Part shown: piece after piece, positions 11,765 through 22,002 of the stretch
Layout of the letters: each line of letters starts with the position of its first letter
How positions within the stretch are numbered: the stretch's first letter is position 1
Translations under genes and position numbers: made by a program
Notes under the pieces: model-generated
Databases searched by the model: none
Told to the model about the DNA's origin: nothing
What the model saw: only the letters and a program-made list of their open reading frames with translations
Assembly: GCA_001600095.1 (NCBI GenBank)
Contig: BCIX01000002.1
Span: forward strand, 2,790,001 to 2,854,000
Length of the DNA stretch: 64,000 nucleotides
Origin: Bullera alba
Taxonomy: Eukaryota > Basidiomycota > Tremellomycetes > Tremellales > Bulleraceae
Reading direction: 5' to 3'

Positions 11765-12430
11765 ATGACCAGTACTGTCAACCTCACTGTTCCAGGATTG
11801 GGTATCGATGATTGGATGTCCTCACTGGGCCAGGTCAGGGGTTCACGACCCACCACGCCTTTGCCCCCAGGGGCGCCACCGTGCCCTACGCACAAGCTAT
11901 CGGCAAACGATCTTGAAGGACAGTACACCGAACCGCGAGACTATTACTCTACCGATTTCATGCTCTGCGGCAAATGCGTCGACAAGTTTACTCGTGCTCG
12001 AGAAGCAACGATCAAGAAAGCCTACGACAAGCTCCGGGACGTTATTCTCAATTCCAGCCAGAAGATCTTGGAAACGGATAAGGCTATCCATGCCCACAAT
12101 TTCAACCTGACTAAGAACACCGACGCTGACAAACTCGAGTACGGAGAGCTACTGACAATGTCTGTTGGATTCCACATGCCGAGTGAAAGCGCCGCTCCAA
12201 CTTTCAACTACATCAGGAGATTCTTGACGGAGAGCAGCAATGACATGGTGCACCACATCGAGCAAATGGGCGACGGACTAAAAGAAGTCTCAGGACCCGA
12301 ATGGGAGTACAAGGATGATGACGATGGGTTCGTGTATTCCGTCATCAGGTCTGACGACGACTACGACACGTTACTGGTGGAAATCAGGTCAGGCCTCCTG
12401 CAAGAAGTCGACGACGAAATGGAAGAGTAG
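11765..12430 (+). CDS. Small acidic CxxH-CxxC family protein, member 1 (novel family)
   Basis: I do not recognise this protein. It is a single exon of 221 aa and the most divergent of five related genes in this region. It carries the shared N-terminal module: C40-P-T-H43, then YTEPRDYY, then C68-G-K-C71, a spacing expected for one zinc ion. A helical, lysine-rich segment follows (residues 72-100). The C-terminal half (FNYIRRFLTESSNDMVHHIEQ, WEYKDDDDGFVYSV) aligns only loosely with the other members. The protein ends in an acidic tail (QEVDDEMEE). No signal peptide or membrane segment. The ATG is the first in the frame and follows a candidate TATA box. Zinc binding is inferred from Cys/His spacing. 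Confidence 0.75.
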   Translation: MTSTVNLTVPGLGIDDWMSSLGQVRGSRPTTPLPPGAPPCPTHKLSANDLEGQYTEPRDYYSTDFMLCGKCVDKFTRAREATIKKAYDKLRDVILNSSQKILETDKAIHAHNFNLTKNTDADKLEYGELLTMSVGFHMPSESAAPTFNYIRRFLTESSNDMVHHIEQMGDGLKEVSGPEWEYKDDDDGFVYSVIRSDDDYDTLLVEIRSGLLQEVDDEMEE

Positions 12431-12990
12431 ATATCAGGTATGCAGGACTGTGAATGTGTGAGTATCGATGGTAGATGGTGGACGGTGTGAGCTCAGATGT
12501 GAATGATGGATGCATGACCTATGGATGACCCCAAGTAACAGTGCCATCACTGCCATGTTAGCAATACTGACCTGCTCACTGCTGAGACTGACTGAGTGTC
12601 GTGATCCACGCCCGTTGCCTTATAATAGGATTGAAGTACGCAGTGAGCGACCTCAATATTGAACCTTTTTGAGGACGCGTGGGATTTGAGCCTACTATGC
12701 TAGTTCACGTCAGTGAGACTTCGAGCCCGCAGCGAATAGACTGTTAACTCTTCACTAATCTATGAGCTGTAGTTGCTCTGCCACTTGACACTTTAACTCA
12801 CCACCTTTGCGCGAGCAGCCATTCCACGATCACAACGGAGCTGACCACGCGACGAGCTGACCTCCTTTCAGCTACTTCCTGTAAGTAGACTCGGCTTGAA
12901 GTCCACAGCAGGTGGTCTTCAGATTACCCATTCCCCTTCTATGTCCTCCTCCTCCTCATCATACAAACCACCAACACTCCCCTCAATCTC
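12431..12990. other. Intergenic between family members 1 and 2
   Basis: About 560 bp without a convincing ORF. It is comparatively AT-rich and begins with a run of GATGG-like repeats just after the stop codon (around 12468-12530). Presumed 3' UTR plus promoter. Confidence 0.45.
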
Positions 12991-13641
12991 ATGCCCGGCC
13001 TCATCCAAGAACCAAGCCAGGATCCTAGTCTCGAACCTGGTCAGGAATGTGACCTTCATCTTGACGATTCTATATTACAAACCTATACCGAGCCCTTCGA
13101 TTGGCGAAACCACGACATCAAGGCATGTCAAAACTGTTCGTCTAAGATCGCTGAAGGGGTCAGAACCGCCGGAGAGAGGTATAGACAGCAACTCACCTCC
13201 GTTGCGAGGACTTACGCACGCTTGCTCATTGGTCAAACAGATCACTCAGACACCGACCAGATGGACCAAATTGAGGTAAATCCCGGTATCCCGTATCCTA
13301 TCAAGCGGGGTGAAGAGGATTTCGAGGCGCAATGCCCCGGGATAAGAGTCCCCGTGACCACAGATGACACGATCGGACCAGATGGACGACACTGGGACGA
13401 CCTAAGGAAAGAGATCCGATACACCAATTTCTCCATCGAGTTCAACGCGCCCGTCATGGACAGTCTGATCGCAGCACAAGACAGCCCTTCTCTCAACGAC
13501 GACAACACCGAGGTATCGTACTCAGATGGCAATCTGAGCGTCAGTGCGAAGAAGGTTCAGCAGGCTTCAGGAGCAGATACCGTCATTGTGACTTTCAAGA
13601 AGGTCCTGAGTGTATCGTCGGACGATGATGAGTGGCAGTAA
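12991..13641 (+). CDS. Small acidic CxxH-CxxC family protein, member 2 (novel family)
   Basis: No known function. A single exon of 216 aa. The N-terminal module is C20-D-L-H23, then YTEPFDWRN, then C46-Q-N-C49, matching the other members in order and spacing. A helical segment rich in Arg/Lys follows (KIAEGVRTAGERYRQQL). The C-terminal domain has the family signature TEVSYSDGNLSVSAKK followed by a predicted strand (TVIVTFKKVL) and ends in an acidic Ser/Asp tail (SSDDDEWQ). The middle (residues 85-130) has diverged from members 3 and 4. It lies 560 bp after member 1 in the same direction, as expected from tandem duplication. Confidence 0.78.
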   Translation: MPGLIQEPSQDPSLEPGQECDLHLDDSILQTYTEPFDWRNHDIKACQNCSSKIAEGVRTAGERYRQQLTSVARTYARLLIGQTDHSDTDQMDQIEVNPGIPYPIKRGEEDFEAQCPGIRVPVTTDDTIGPDGRHWDDLRKEIRYTNFSIEFNAPVMDSLIAAQDSPSLNDDNTEVSYSDGNLSVSAKKVQQASGADTVIVTFKKVLSVSSDDDEWQ

Positions 13642-14333
13642 GTAGACTGGAATACAGGGAGAGTCTTTACTGCTAGGCAGACGAGAAGTCCAAGGTCCAA
13701 ATTCCAAGGGGCGGGGAAAGATGAGTCGATGACTCGAGTAAGTAGTAACAGTTGACAGCTCAAGAAGGATGACGGAGTCTCTGATTCACCTTCGCGAACG
13801 TTTCAGCTTATGCGAGCGTTTGATGAATCTCAGCAGCACAGTGCCTGTGTACGGGCCTGCTTTATGAGTGACGAGTCTGCTATTATGAGTACTTGGGACA
13901 TTCACTCGAGCCGATAGCCACCTCGACTCACCGTGTCCCATGTCATGTACGCCGGGCATCCGGCGATTTGATAAGCAGTCTCGGAGGCATGAACCGCTGC
14001 GGGAACCACGTGGTCCCTTCGGGTGAAAGCGTCGGATTGGAAAAAGAGTTCGGAGCGCTTCCGGGCCGAATATTGCGGTCATGAGGGTCGTCACTTCCAA
14101 GTTCCGACTCGATATAATCGATCCTATCATGCACCATGCGCAACCAGCAATGAAGCGTGTTAATTATAGACGTCGTATATGGAGGCAAGTCCTCGTTGGA
14201 CTCGTGGACTCGGCTACAGCCGAGTCCAGGATCCTACAGCCGAGTACACGACTCGTCGACGAACGACATATAGACCCACGATGTCAATCATCCAAGTCGA
14301 TGTCGATTCACAGCAGTTTACAATCCCGCCAAC
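13642..14333. other. Intergenic upstream of the OPT transporter
   Basis: About 690 bp holding the 3' flank of member 2 and the promoter of the oligopeptide transporter. No supported ORF. It contains the inverted-repeat cluster listed at 14206-14255. Confidence 0.5.
14206..14255. repeat. Inverted-repeat cluster of CGAGT/ACTCG motifs
   Basis: A perfect 10-bp inverted repeat, GGACTCGGCT at 14206-14215 and AGCCGAGTCC at 14218-14227, is separated by 2 bp. A 12-bp piece, CTACAGCCGAGT (14214-14225), recurs at 14235-14246. A second small inverted repeat CGAGT-5-ACTCG lies at 14241-14255. The cluster ends 78 bp before the OPT start codon, so it may be a regulator site or a hairpin in the 5' leader. 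The role is inferred. Confidence 0.55.
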
Positions 14334-17300
14334 ATGCCAAAAGAAGACGAGGTCACAGTGCTAGCCTCACTCGAGCGGGAGGACGAAACGCTGAGAGCAG
14401 CCAGGAGCGATGTGATCGACGAGAAGCCTGACGTTTTCGCCAAAGATGGCCAAGCGTCGCTGGAAGTTCACGCCGTAGAGTGAGTCACTCGGTTTAAGAT
14501 CGGCCGCTGACCAAGCAGTGACCTGGGCATGCTCCATGACGAAGTCGCTGCGATTGAAGGCAAGATCGATAGTGCGACACTTGAGTGGACATATGCAGTG
14601 AGTGGAGGGATTACTTGCCAGGATATGTTGGAAGCTTACCACTTACAGGCCATTCGTCAAGCTCGAAAGGTTCATACCAACGATCAAAACTTTCCCGGAT
14701 CCGCCTTGCAGCAGATGAATCGGTTCCTCGATGACCCGGACGTAATGGCTCATCCGAAAGACCACGCCGAGTTGATCAGAGAGATGAAGATGGAGGCTAT
14801 CCTGTCCACGGAGAACTCGCCGTACCAAGAAGTCCGAGCGAACGTCGACAACACGGACGACCCGACCATGCCTTCATTGACCATCCGCGTGTGGATCATT
14901 GGCACCGTTTTCGCTGGTATTGGCTCTTTCATCGACACGCTCTTCCTCGTTCGTCAACCGGCCATATCAGTGGGGCCAAACGTCGCCCAGATGGTTGCCT
15001 GTAAGTGAACCGTTATGTCTATCGGCTGACAATGCATCAGATCCGTGCGGCCGATTTCTGGCTCGAGTTTTGCCCACGCGGACCTTCCAGCTGATGGGTC
15101 GAACCGTCAGCCTCAACCCCGGGCCCTTCAACAAGAAAGAGCACATGCTCATCACCATCATGGCTTCCGTCTCGTTCTCCTATCCCTACACTGCATTTTT
15201 GATCCCTACATTGGCGCTTCCGCAATACTTCGACCAGAAGTACGCCTTCAACTTTGGCTTTCAGCTGCTCTCGACTCTAGGCATCAACTTTGTCGGATTC
15301 GGTCTTGCTGGGTTGTTCAGACGCTTCCTCGTCTTTCCAGCTTTCGCCCTGTGGCCCTCCTCACTAGCGACAATCGCTCTGAACAAAGCATTCCATTCGG
15401 ACCGAAACGAACCGGTTGTCGGACCCCGCGGCTGGACCATCCGTAGATCTCGAGGAGAGGTGTTTATGATGGCGTTTGGAGCCATGTTTGTGTGAGTGCG
15501 AGGTCCGGTGAGCCTCGCTCACCCTGATTTAGATGGTTCTTCTTCCCTGGATTCATCTTCCAAGCGCTTTCTGTGTTCAACTGGCTCTCGTGGATCGCTC
15601 CGAACAACATGACTCTGAACAATATCACTGGGTTCAATAACGGTGTCGGCCTGAACCCATGGCCGACCTTCGATTGGAACAATTTGACGCCCTGGCTCAC
15701 CCCACTTACGATTCCGACCTTTGCCATTGTCAGTCAGTTCATCGGGATCTGTATCGGCACGATGATGTGAGTACCGATCACAAGTCTTATGCGAGATGAC
15801 ACTGATCAAGTACAGGACGATCGGCTTCTACTGGACTAATGCGTGGAATTCATCTTATCTGCCGATCAACAACAATGCGCCGTTCGATAACAGGGGCAAA
15901 TCCTACAACGTAACCCGCGTTCTCGGCGATGACAACTTGCTCGACAACACAAAGTATCAGAACTACTCTCAGCCTTGGATGTCAGCGGGCTTTTGCACCT
16001 ATCTGATATGGTACTTTGCCATGTATGGTGCTAGTGAGTGGCTTCTCTTCCATACGTGATCACCTGCTGACTTTCGCAGCACTCTCCTACGTCGTCGTGT
16101 ATCACCGCCACGACATAGCCATGGCTGGCCGCACCACACTCCGAGGGTTCAAGCGCGTGGTACTCCGTCGCAAGGAGCTCGAATCCGACTCTGACGAAGC
16201 GGATCTTGCTGAAGACGTACACTTCCGTCTGATGAAGGCCTATCCCGAAGTACCTGAATGGTGGTTCGGTATCCTGCTGGTCATATCCATGGTCATTGGA
16301 ATGCTTGGCGTCGGTCTCTGGCCTACGGATACCACCCCAGCAGTTGTGGTGTACGGCATCATCATGCCTCTCATCGCCATCCTTCCATGTGGTATCGTTC
16401 AGATGGTCACCGGTATCGCAATCCCCCTTCAGGTAGGTTGTCGTCGTAAAGCGCAGTTCTGCAGGAAGCTTACCTCGAACAGGTGCTGGCTCAATTCATC
16501 GGCGGCGCGTTCTCTGGTGGCAGCGGTGTCACACTGATGTTCTTCAAGAGCTACGGCTACATATCGATGTACCAGGCGCTTGCTTTCTGCAACGACTTGA
16601 AACTCGCCCACTATATCAAGATCCCGCCTCGACACACCTTTATCGGACAAGTCTGGGCCGTCCTCATCAACTCATTTGTCAGCGCCTCGCTGTTCAACTT
16701 TCAGATGTCATTCAGGGGTGTATGCACGCCTGACGCCGACTTCAAGTTTACTTGTCCTGGTGAGTGTTACCCACTTGACTTGTAGACTATCACTGACTCC
16801 CGTTCTAAGGTCAACGGACGTTCTTCTCCGGCGGTGTGTTCTGGGGAGTCTTGGGTCCGTCAAGGCTGTTCGGTGCTGGGAACAGGTACAACCTCCTGCT
16901 ACTTGGTTTCCCGATAGGTATCATGATCCCGATCGGTGAGTTCACCCCTTAATACTCTTGACTGACAGCTAGCCCACCTCCTGCTCCGAAGATACCTTCC
17001 AAAGCAAGAGTGGATTCGACAAATACACCCCGTCATGATCGCTGCCGGTCCTGCCAATTGGGGCTCGCCATACAACTTCAGTTACTTCTGGCCCAACGTG
17101 ATGGTGGCCTGGTTCTCTTTCCAGTTTGTCCGCAGTCGATACACTGCTCTGTGGGCCAAGTACAACTACGTGATCGCTGCCGCCTTCCCAGCCGGTATTG
17201 CCGTCGCCGCGCTCGTCATCTTCTTCGCCCTGGAGCTCCCGGTCGGAGGTCTTTCTATCGATTGGTGGGGCAATTCGGTCTCTTACGAGGGATGCGAAGG

Positions 17301-17376
17301 CTCTGCGTGTACCAGATTCCCCATTCCGGAATCCGGGTACTTCGGACCCGCACCTGGTACCAACTCGTTCACTTAG
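14334..17376 (+). CDS. Oligopeptide transporter, OPT family
   Basis: OPT proteins are proton-coupled importers of small peptides (tetra/pentapeptides, glutathione) in the plasma membrane of fungi and plants. Ten exons (14334-14479, 14519-14597, 14649-15000, 15041-15491, 15533-15766, 15816-16033, 16080-16432, 16483-16759, 16810-16935, 16973-17376) encode 879 aa, usual for the family. A hydrophilic N-terminus of about 170 residues is followed by many hydrophobic helices beginning TIRVWIIGTVFAGIGSFIDT. Family elements include LNPGPFNKKEHMLITIMA, GTMMTIGFYWTNAWN, HPVMIAAGPANWG and YFWPNVMVAWFSF. Introns are 37-51 nt. The start MPKEDEV is the first ATG that joins the spliced frame. Placement among small acidic protein genes gives no functional hint. 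Confidence 0.92.
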
Positions 17377-17709
17377 GAGGACTTCATGTAGGGTGAAAGA
17401 TGAAGCTATGGAGTGGTACCTACAGCTGGATGAAGTAGCATGTATCAGCTTCTCTACGTTCTCACTTCGTATGCAGTTGATACTCTGTATGTGTATGTTG
17501 CGTCCCGTCATGTTCTGTGGCCGTTGTCATCGGATACATCGCCAGGAATACCGCATGGGTGGTGCTCGTCATGTCCATCCGATATTCGGCCCGCATGACA
17601 CCGTCGGCCTAAAAATAGCGTTCGACTTCGAGGAGGCTCGGAGCCTCGGTGTAACTTCGTCAAGCCAAGTTGTTCTTGCTGTTCGACACTGTTGTGTCTA
17701 CAGTTCGCC
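17377..17709. other. Intergenic, 333 bp
   Basis: Between the OPT transporter and the acetyltransferase, same direction. Nothing beyond presumed terminator and promoter. Confidence 0.45.
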
Positions 17710-18457
17710 ATGAGCGGTCAAACCATCACAACTCGAAAGGCCACCCTGGAGGATACCGAGGAGGTACAGAGGATATGGGCAGCATCTTTCGCGAACGATT
17801 CGCACACTCTTTTCAAGGCACATGAGAAGGGTATCGAGCCTGTTCAGGAGCTGCCTCTCGACCTCGTTCCATCATGGATTGACATCAAACCAGAGGATGG
17901 TGTCTTCCTTGTGGGCACAGACACAGCTGGCCGCATTCTCGGCTGGGCTTCATGGTGCTTCTATAACCTGGAAGGGGCTAAAGCAGTGGTAAGTTCTTAT
18001 CTCGTCACACAGCTAACGCCAGGACGATTCGCCTAGGGTACCCGTGCATGCGCCTGTCAAGTACAAGGAGGACGGCAAGACAAAGCTGGACAACCTTCGA
18101 AACATCACATCGGGCCACATGTTCGCCATGTACGACCGTCTTTGCACCCCGCCAAACAAGGTCATCTTCGCTCAAGCCATCGCTGTCGACCCAAAGGCTC
18201 AGGGGAAGGGTGTTGGCAAAGCGCTCATAAGAGCTGCTACGGACTTAGCAGATCAGCACGGCGCTAGCATGTGGGTACATCTCTCAGACAGCCAAGCAGG
18301 AGTGTCGGCATTTCGATCAAATGGGTTCGTCAAGCGCTCCGAGGTTACAGTGGAGCTCGACGAGTACAAAACCAAGTCTCATCCGAAGAACGGCTCGGAC
18401 TGGGGATCATACACCTTCAGGCTTCTTGTCAGAGACGCGAAAACCTCTGAGGGGTAG
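17710..18457 (+). CDS. GNAT-family N-acetyltransferase
   Basis: GNAT enzymes transfer the acetyl group of acetyl-CoA to amines; the substrate here cannot be told. Two exons (17710-17988, 18023-18457) give 237 aa. The N-terminus ITTRKATLEDTEEVQRIWAASF is the typical first strand and helix. The acetyl-CoA pyrophosphate loop is seen in IAVDPKAQGKGVGKALI (near residues 145-160). Next come the helix and strand HGASMWVHLSDSQAGVSAFRSNGF, also typical. The intron, 34 nt, is the shortest I read in this window; an alternative acceptor at 18036 breaks the frame. It may be a cytosolic enzyme, since no targeting signal is visible. Confidence 0.88.
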
Positions 18458-19495
18458 GTCGATGAGCTATTCGATGAGCAGCCGTCAAGTTGGTCAGAGT
18501 AGTCGGAGTCGGGAGACGGGGGCTAGGTTGCACGGATACACCACAACGGAGATTGGTGGTGTGTCGAGACGAGTCTATGCACAGGTAGCGTCATTGCCTC
18601 CAGTAGTCAGTCTTCCCTCTGAACTTACGGTCTATACCGTTCTAAGCGCTGAAGGCTACTGCACTGCAGGTGAGTACTGCATCACTCGGATCTTACCGTC
18701 GATATTGTCAGAGCGCTGAAGCCTACTGCAGAGCACGACAAACCCGTCTCGAACTCAGGTAATCAACAACGACCGTAGTCGTACGAAGGAAATACCATGC
18801 ACCAACTACCAAGTTCGCCATTGACTTCGTGGCTTGCGCCCAACATGAAGAGTCTGGTCCTGACCAAGACATAATAAGCGAGTCCGTTTCTCGCTGACAT
18901 CAAGACCGAGGGGACAATGTGGCATACTCAGAGAGCCAGAGATGGCGGTCACAGCGCCAATCAAGGTTCCGACCATCAGATTATAGGAAGAAGCTGATTG
19001 TGAGGGAGAAGCGCGATGACGGGTTACGAGGTCAGGGTATTCATTCCGAACAAGTTTGCTCATGCTAAATCTGATGGATCACAGCAGTGAGACTACACTA
19101 CAGACTTGCATACTCATCGTCCACTGACAAACACAGGCAGATCAACACTTCAGCAACGCGACAAGGATTTCACCTGGTGTACCGTGTAGAAGTAGGTTCT
19201 TCCCTCGGTTTAGATCTGTATCGACTGGGCGATAGCATACTCGCAAGGGGTTGAGGCTGAAACCCCAACTGACGCTGTCGAGCTGGCCGTCCGTTCACGC
19301 AACAAACGCCACACACTCGACATCCTTTCATCCCGCTAATGAATTCTGCTACGACGTGATTTGGACAGAAAGTGGGTATCAACGCCATCAAGTATTCTAT
19401 TCTCTACACCTGTCTTGTTTTTACTACAGGCAGTTGGTACTCACCACTCACATTTCTAGACGTACTTGATCGATCTATCCACCATTTCCATTACG
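18458..19495. other. Intergenic, about 1.0 kb, upstream of family member 3
   Basis: No supported gene. An 18-bp direct repeat with one mismatch (AGCGCTGAAGgCTACTGC and AGCGCTGAAGcCTACTGC) occurs near 18650 and 18713, about 63 bp apart. The acidic-protein signature sequences do not occur here, so I see no relic family copy. Confidence 0.45.
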
Positions 19496-20134
19496 ATGCC
19501 TGTCCTCGACGACCATTCTGCCAACAACAACAGTATCTCACAATTAAGCGGCGGTACTTGTGACATCCATATGTCCGATGTGGAACACCTCGCCAAATCC
19601 TTCCCCGAGCTCAGCGATTGGCAAGAGGGGTCTCTCAGGGCATGTACCGACTGCAGCTACAAGCTCAATGCTGCTCGTACCCAAGCCCGCGAGAATTGCC
19701 TCAAGAGCCTCGACGAAGTCAGCAGGATCTACTCTGGCATGGTGGTGAACAAGTCAACTCTTAAGCCCAGGGACGGCAAGTCTGATCTTTGGCTCAAGTT
19801 GGAGCAGCGATGCCACGAGCCCAGCAGCGATCTCGATTTCGAAGGTCAAGTCTGGTTCGAAGTTCCCGTATCCGAACATGGCAGCGGGGCAGATACGCTC
19901 ACCAAAATCACCTTCGAAAAGTTTCTCACCGACTTCGATGGTCCACTCGCCCAATGTCTGCGAAACGCCAAAGAGGGCTTCAAGTGGGACAAGCCCAAAG
20001 ACGAGGTGTCTTACGCTGATAGTTACCTTATTGTTCACCCAAAGTGGCTGAATCGCGAGTATGACTCGGCATTGGTCACTTTCAGACGCACTCAGGCCGT
20101 AGCGAAGGAAGAGGACGACTCGGACTGGGAGTGA
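19496..20134 (+). CDS. Small acidic CxxH-CxxC family protein, member 3 (novel family)
   Basis: Unknown function. A single exon; from the ATG at 19496 it encodes 212 aa (the frame is open 30 bp further up without an ATG). The N-terminal module, numbered from this ATG, is C22-D-I-H25, then FPELSDWQ, then C50-T-D-C53. A helical region follows, then STLKPR, then a domain starting DFEGQVWFEVPVSEHG. Its core is FEKFLTDFDGPLAQCL, FKWDKPKDEVSYADSYL and a final strand SALVTFRR. The tail is acidic (KEEDDSDWE). It is closest to member 4: the segment EGQVWFEVPVSE is identical in both and the DNA there is also similar, so the two duplicated fairly recently. Confidence 0.8.
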   Translation: MPVLDDHSANNNSISQLSGGTCDIHMSDVEHLAKSFPELSDWQEGSLRACTDCSYKLNAARTQARENCLKSLDEVSRIYSGMVVNKSTLKPRDGKSDLWLKLEQRCHEPSSDLDFEGQVWFEVPVSEHGSGADTLTKITFEKFLTDFDGPLAQCLRNAKEGFKWDKPKDEVSYADSYLIVHPKWLNREYDSALVTFRRTQAVAKEEDDSDWE

Positions 20135-20730
20135 GTGTGATTCCCCGAGCTTTGGCATCAATACTGTCAAGCAGGAGTGGTCGAACTCCATGGGTAGCCC
20201 TTATTGGACGTTGGAGGTGGGATACGCTCGGGCTAGTGTATGAGGGATGAAGTTGAATGCTACTGCTACAGAGGATTTAGCGTCTCCGCGGCTGGACTCT
20301 GGGTCCGATACGCGACCTACGAGAGCTTGGTGATGAGACGCATACATACTGATGTGAGAGGTTCTCCCTCGGAGACCAAGTCAGGGTGTCCATCTCCACC
20401 CGCCTTAGTATCTGAGAACATAATACACCTCACTGGTCGACAGCATACTGGTTGCTCATCAGAGACTTCACGGAGCTGACACCCTAGTTCGTGAGACGTG
20501 AAATGAGCACTCCGAGTTGGCGATCCCTTCATTGATCTTGTTAGACAGATTGAGCATCCTTCCACCACCTAAGCGTCACATGATACAGAATACAGATTGG
20601 GAAGGCCACATCCAGACTACGGGCTACCGTTAGACGTCTTAGATCTTACTTACTCCTCATGTAACATGTTCTCCCACTTGTTTGCCACTGACACCCTCAC
20701 CACCATCGAGACTATCATACTCGTCACCCG
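20135..20730. other. Intergenic between family members 3 and 4
   Basis: About 600 bp, no supported ORF or repeat. Presumed 3' flank and promoter. Confidence 0.45.
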
Positions 20731-21378
20731 ATGCCCAGCCTCGAAGACAACTCTGTCAGGAATGATGATACCCAGCTCACCTGTGACATTCATACATCTG
20801 AAGTGGGAGACCTCGCCAGGGCGTATCCCGAACCCAGCGACTGGCTGAACGGGTCTCTCGACCTCACAGCCTGTCGCAACTGCCGCCTCAAGCTTGGCTC
20901 TGCTGCAACTATGGTTCTTGATGATTGTTTCGACAACATTGGGGAGATCACCGAGCTCTATTCTGACAAGATACTGAACCAGTCGACTCTCAAGCCTAGG
21001 GTTTCAGTGTACGCTCCAGTCTTCAAGTGCAAAATGGAGCCGCCATGTCGCAAACCTACCAGTGAGCTGGAGTACGAAGGACAAGTCTGGTTCGAAGTCC
21101 CCGTCTCCGAGCAGGGCAACGGAACTTCGGAGACTCACACCAAGACCGTTGCTCACAGGTTTCTGACCGACTTCCAAGGTCCAATCGCCCAATCCCTGGA
21201 GAATGCGAAAACGGGGTATACTTGGGATCAGAGCAAAGACGAGGTGTCCTATTCTGACAGATACCTCACCGTCCTGGCAAGGAGGCATGCGAACCATCCG
21301 GAACGTGAGTTGGCTTTCGTCAGCTTCAGGCGAAATTTAGCGGATGAAGAGGATGAGGATGAGGATGAGTCTGAGTAA
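20731..21378 (+). CDS. Small acidic CxxH-CxxC family protein, member 4 (novel family)
   Basis: Unknown function. A single exon of 215 aa. The N-terminal module is C18-D-I-H21, then YPEPSDWLN, then C48-R-N-C51. The following helix contains further Cys residues. The STLKPR motif and EGQVWFEVPVSEQG match member 3 almost exactly. The C-terminal core is FLTDFQGPIAQSLENAKTGY, then WDQSKDEVSYSDRYLTVLA and a final strand AFVSFRR. The tail is extremely acidic (DEEDEDEDESE). No signal peptide or membrane segment, so probably nuclear or cytosolic (inferred). It lies 600 bp after member 3 on the same strand. Confidence 0.8.
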   Translation: MPSLEDNSVRNDDTQLTCDIHTSEVGDLARAYPEPSDWLNGSLDLTACRNCRLKLGSAATMVLDDCFDNIGEITELYSDKILNQSTLKPRVSVYAPVFKCKMEPPCRKPTSELEYEGQVWFEVPVSEQGNGTSETHTKTVAHRFLTDFQGPIAQSLENAKTGYTWDQSKDEVSYSDRYLTVLARRHANHPERELAFVSFRRNLADEEDEDEDESE

Positions 21379-22002
21379 GCCTCGCTACTCGGTGGTGATT
21401 ACATCGGAATGGTGCCTGGCTTTGCTATACTTTGATAGCACAGATAGCGACGAGTAGTATGATGGCGATCCGATCAGTGGTTCTTCAGTCGAAGCCTCAA
21501 CGGCAAAGTTAGCTTAATCCCTTGTCAGCACTCAGCAGTAAAGACACTCCGACTCTGGTCCGACACGAGCGTGATCTGCTTGATCAGAGGCTGTCCCAAC
21601 CGGTTTCCGCATACACTAGAGTCTTCGACCAGCTTCCCGTTGCCTTCTGTGCGACAGCTCTCAGACTCCGACTGCTCAGCATTCAAGCGCGAAGACTGAC
21701 CTCGCTTCGATGCTGAGACGACAGACTCACTGACACGTTACGATCCGAAAGTCCTTTTATGACGAGACGCGACCGATCCTTTCATGGCCTCCCGTCCGAG
21801 CTGCGCGGCAGTAGTGGAACTGGAGATATAAGGGGCTATGCCTCACCAAGAAGTTGCTTTCTGTTCCATATCATCACCCCTCGCCACAGCTCGCCATTTG
21901 ACAGTCGGTTGCCTCATTGTCCACTCCCCGTTTCCACCAGCTGGACAGCAGTAAGCATATCATTCCAAGTACAGGATCCAAACCTCACAGACTACTCACA
22001 CG
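21379..22002. promoter_or_regulatory. Upstream region of family member 5 with TATA-like box
   Basis: About 620 bp. TATAAG at 21827-21832, 171 bp before the ATG at 22003, is a candidate TATA element. I searched the region for the missing CxxH-CxxC module of member 5 and did not find it. Confidence 0.4.

Noticed and set aside
18458..19495. Relic copy of the small acidic family
   Set aside because: No CxxH...CxxC or EVSYSD-like signature in any frame.
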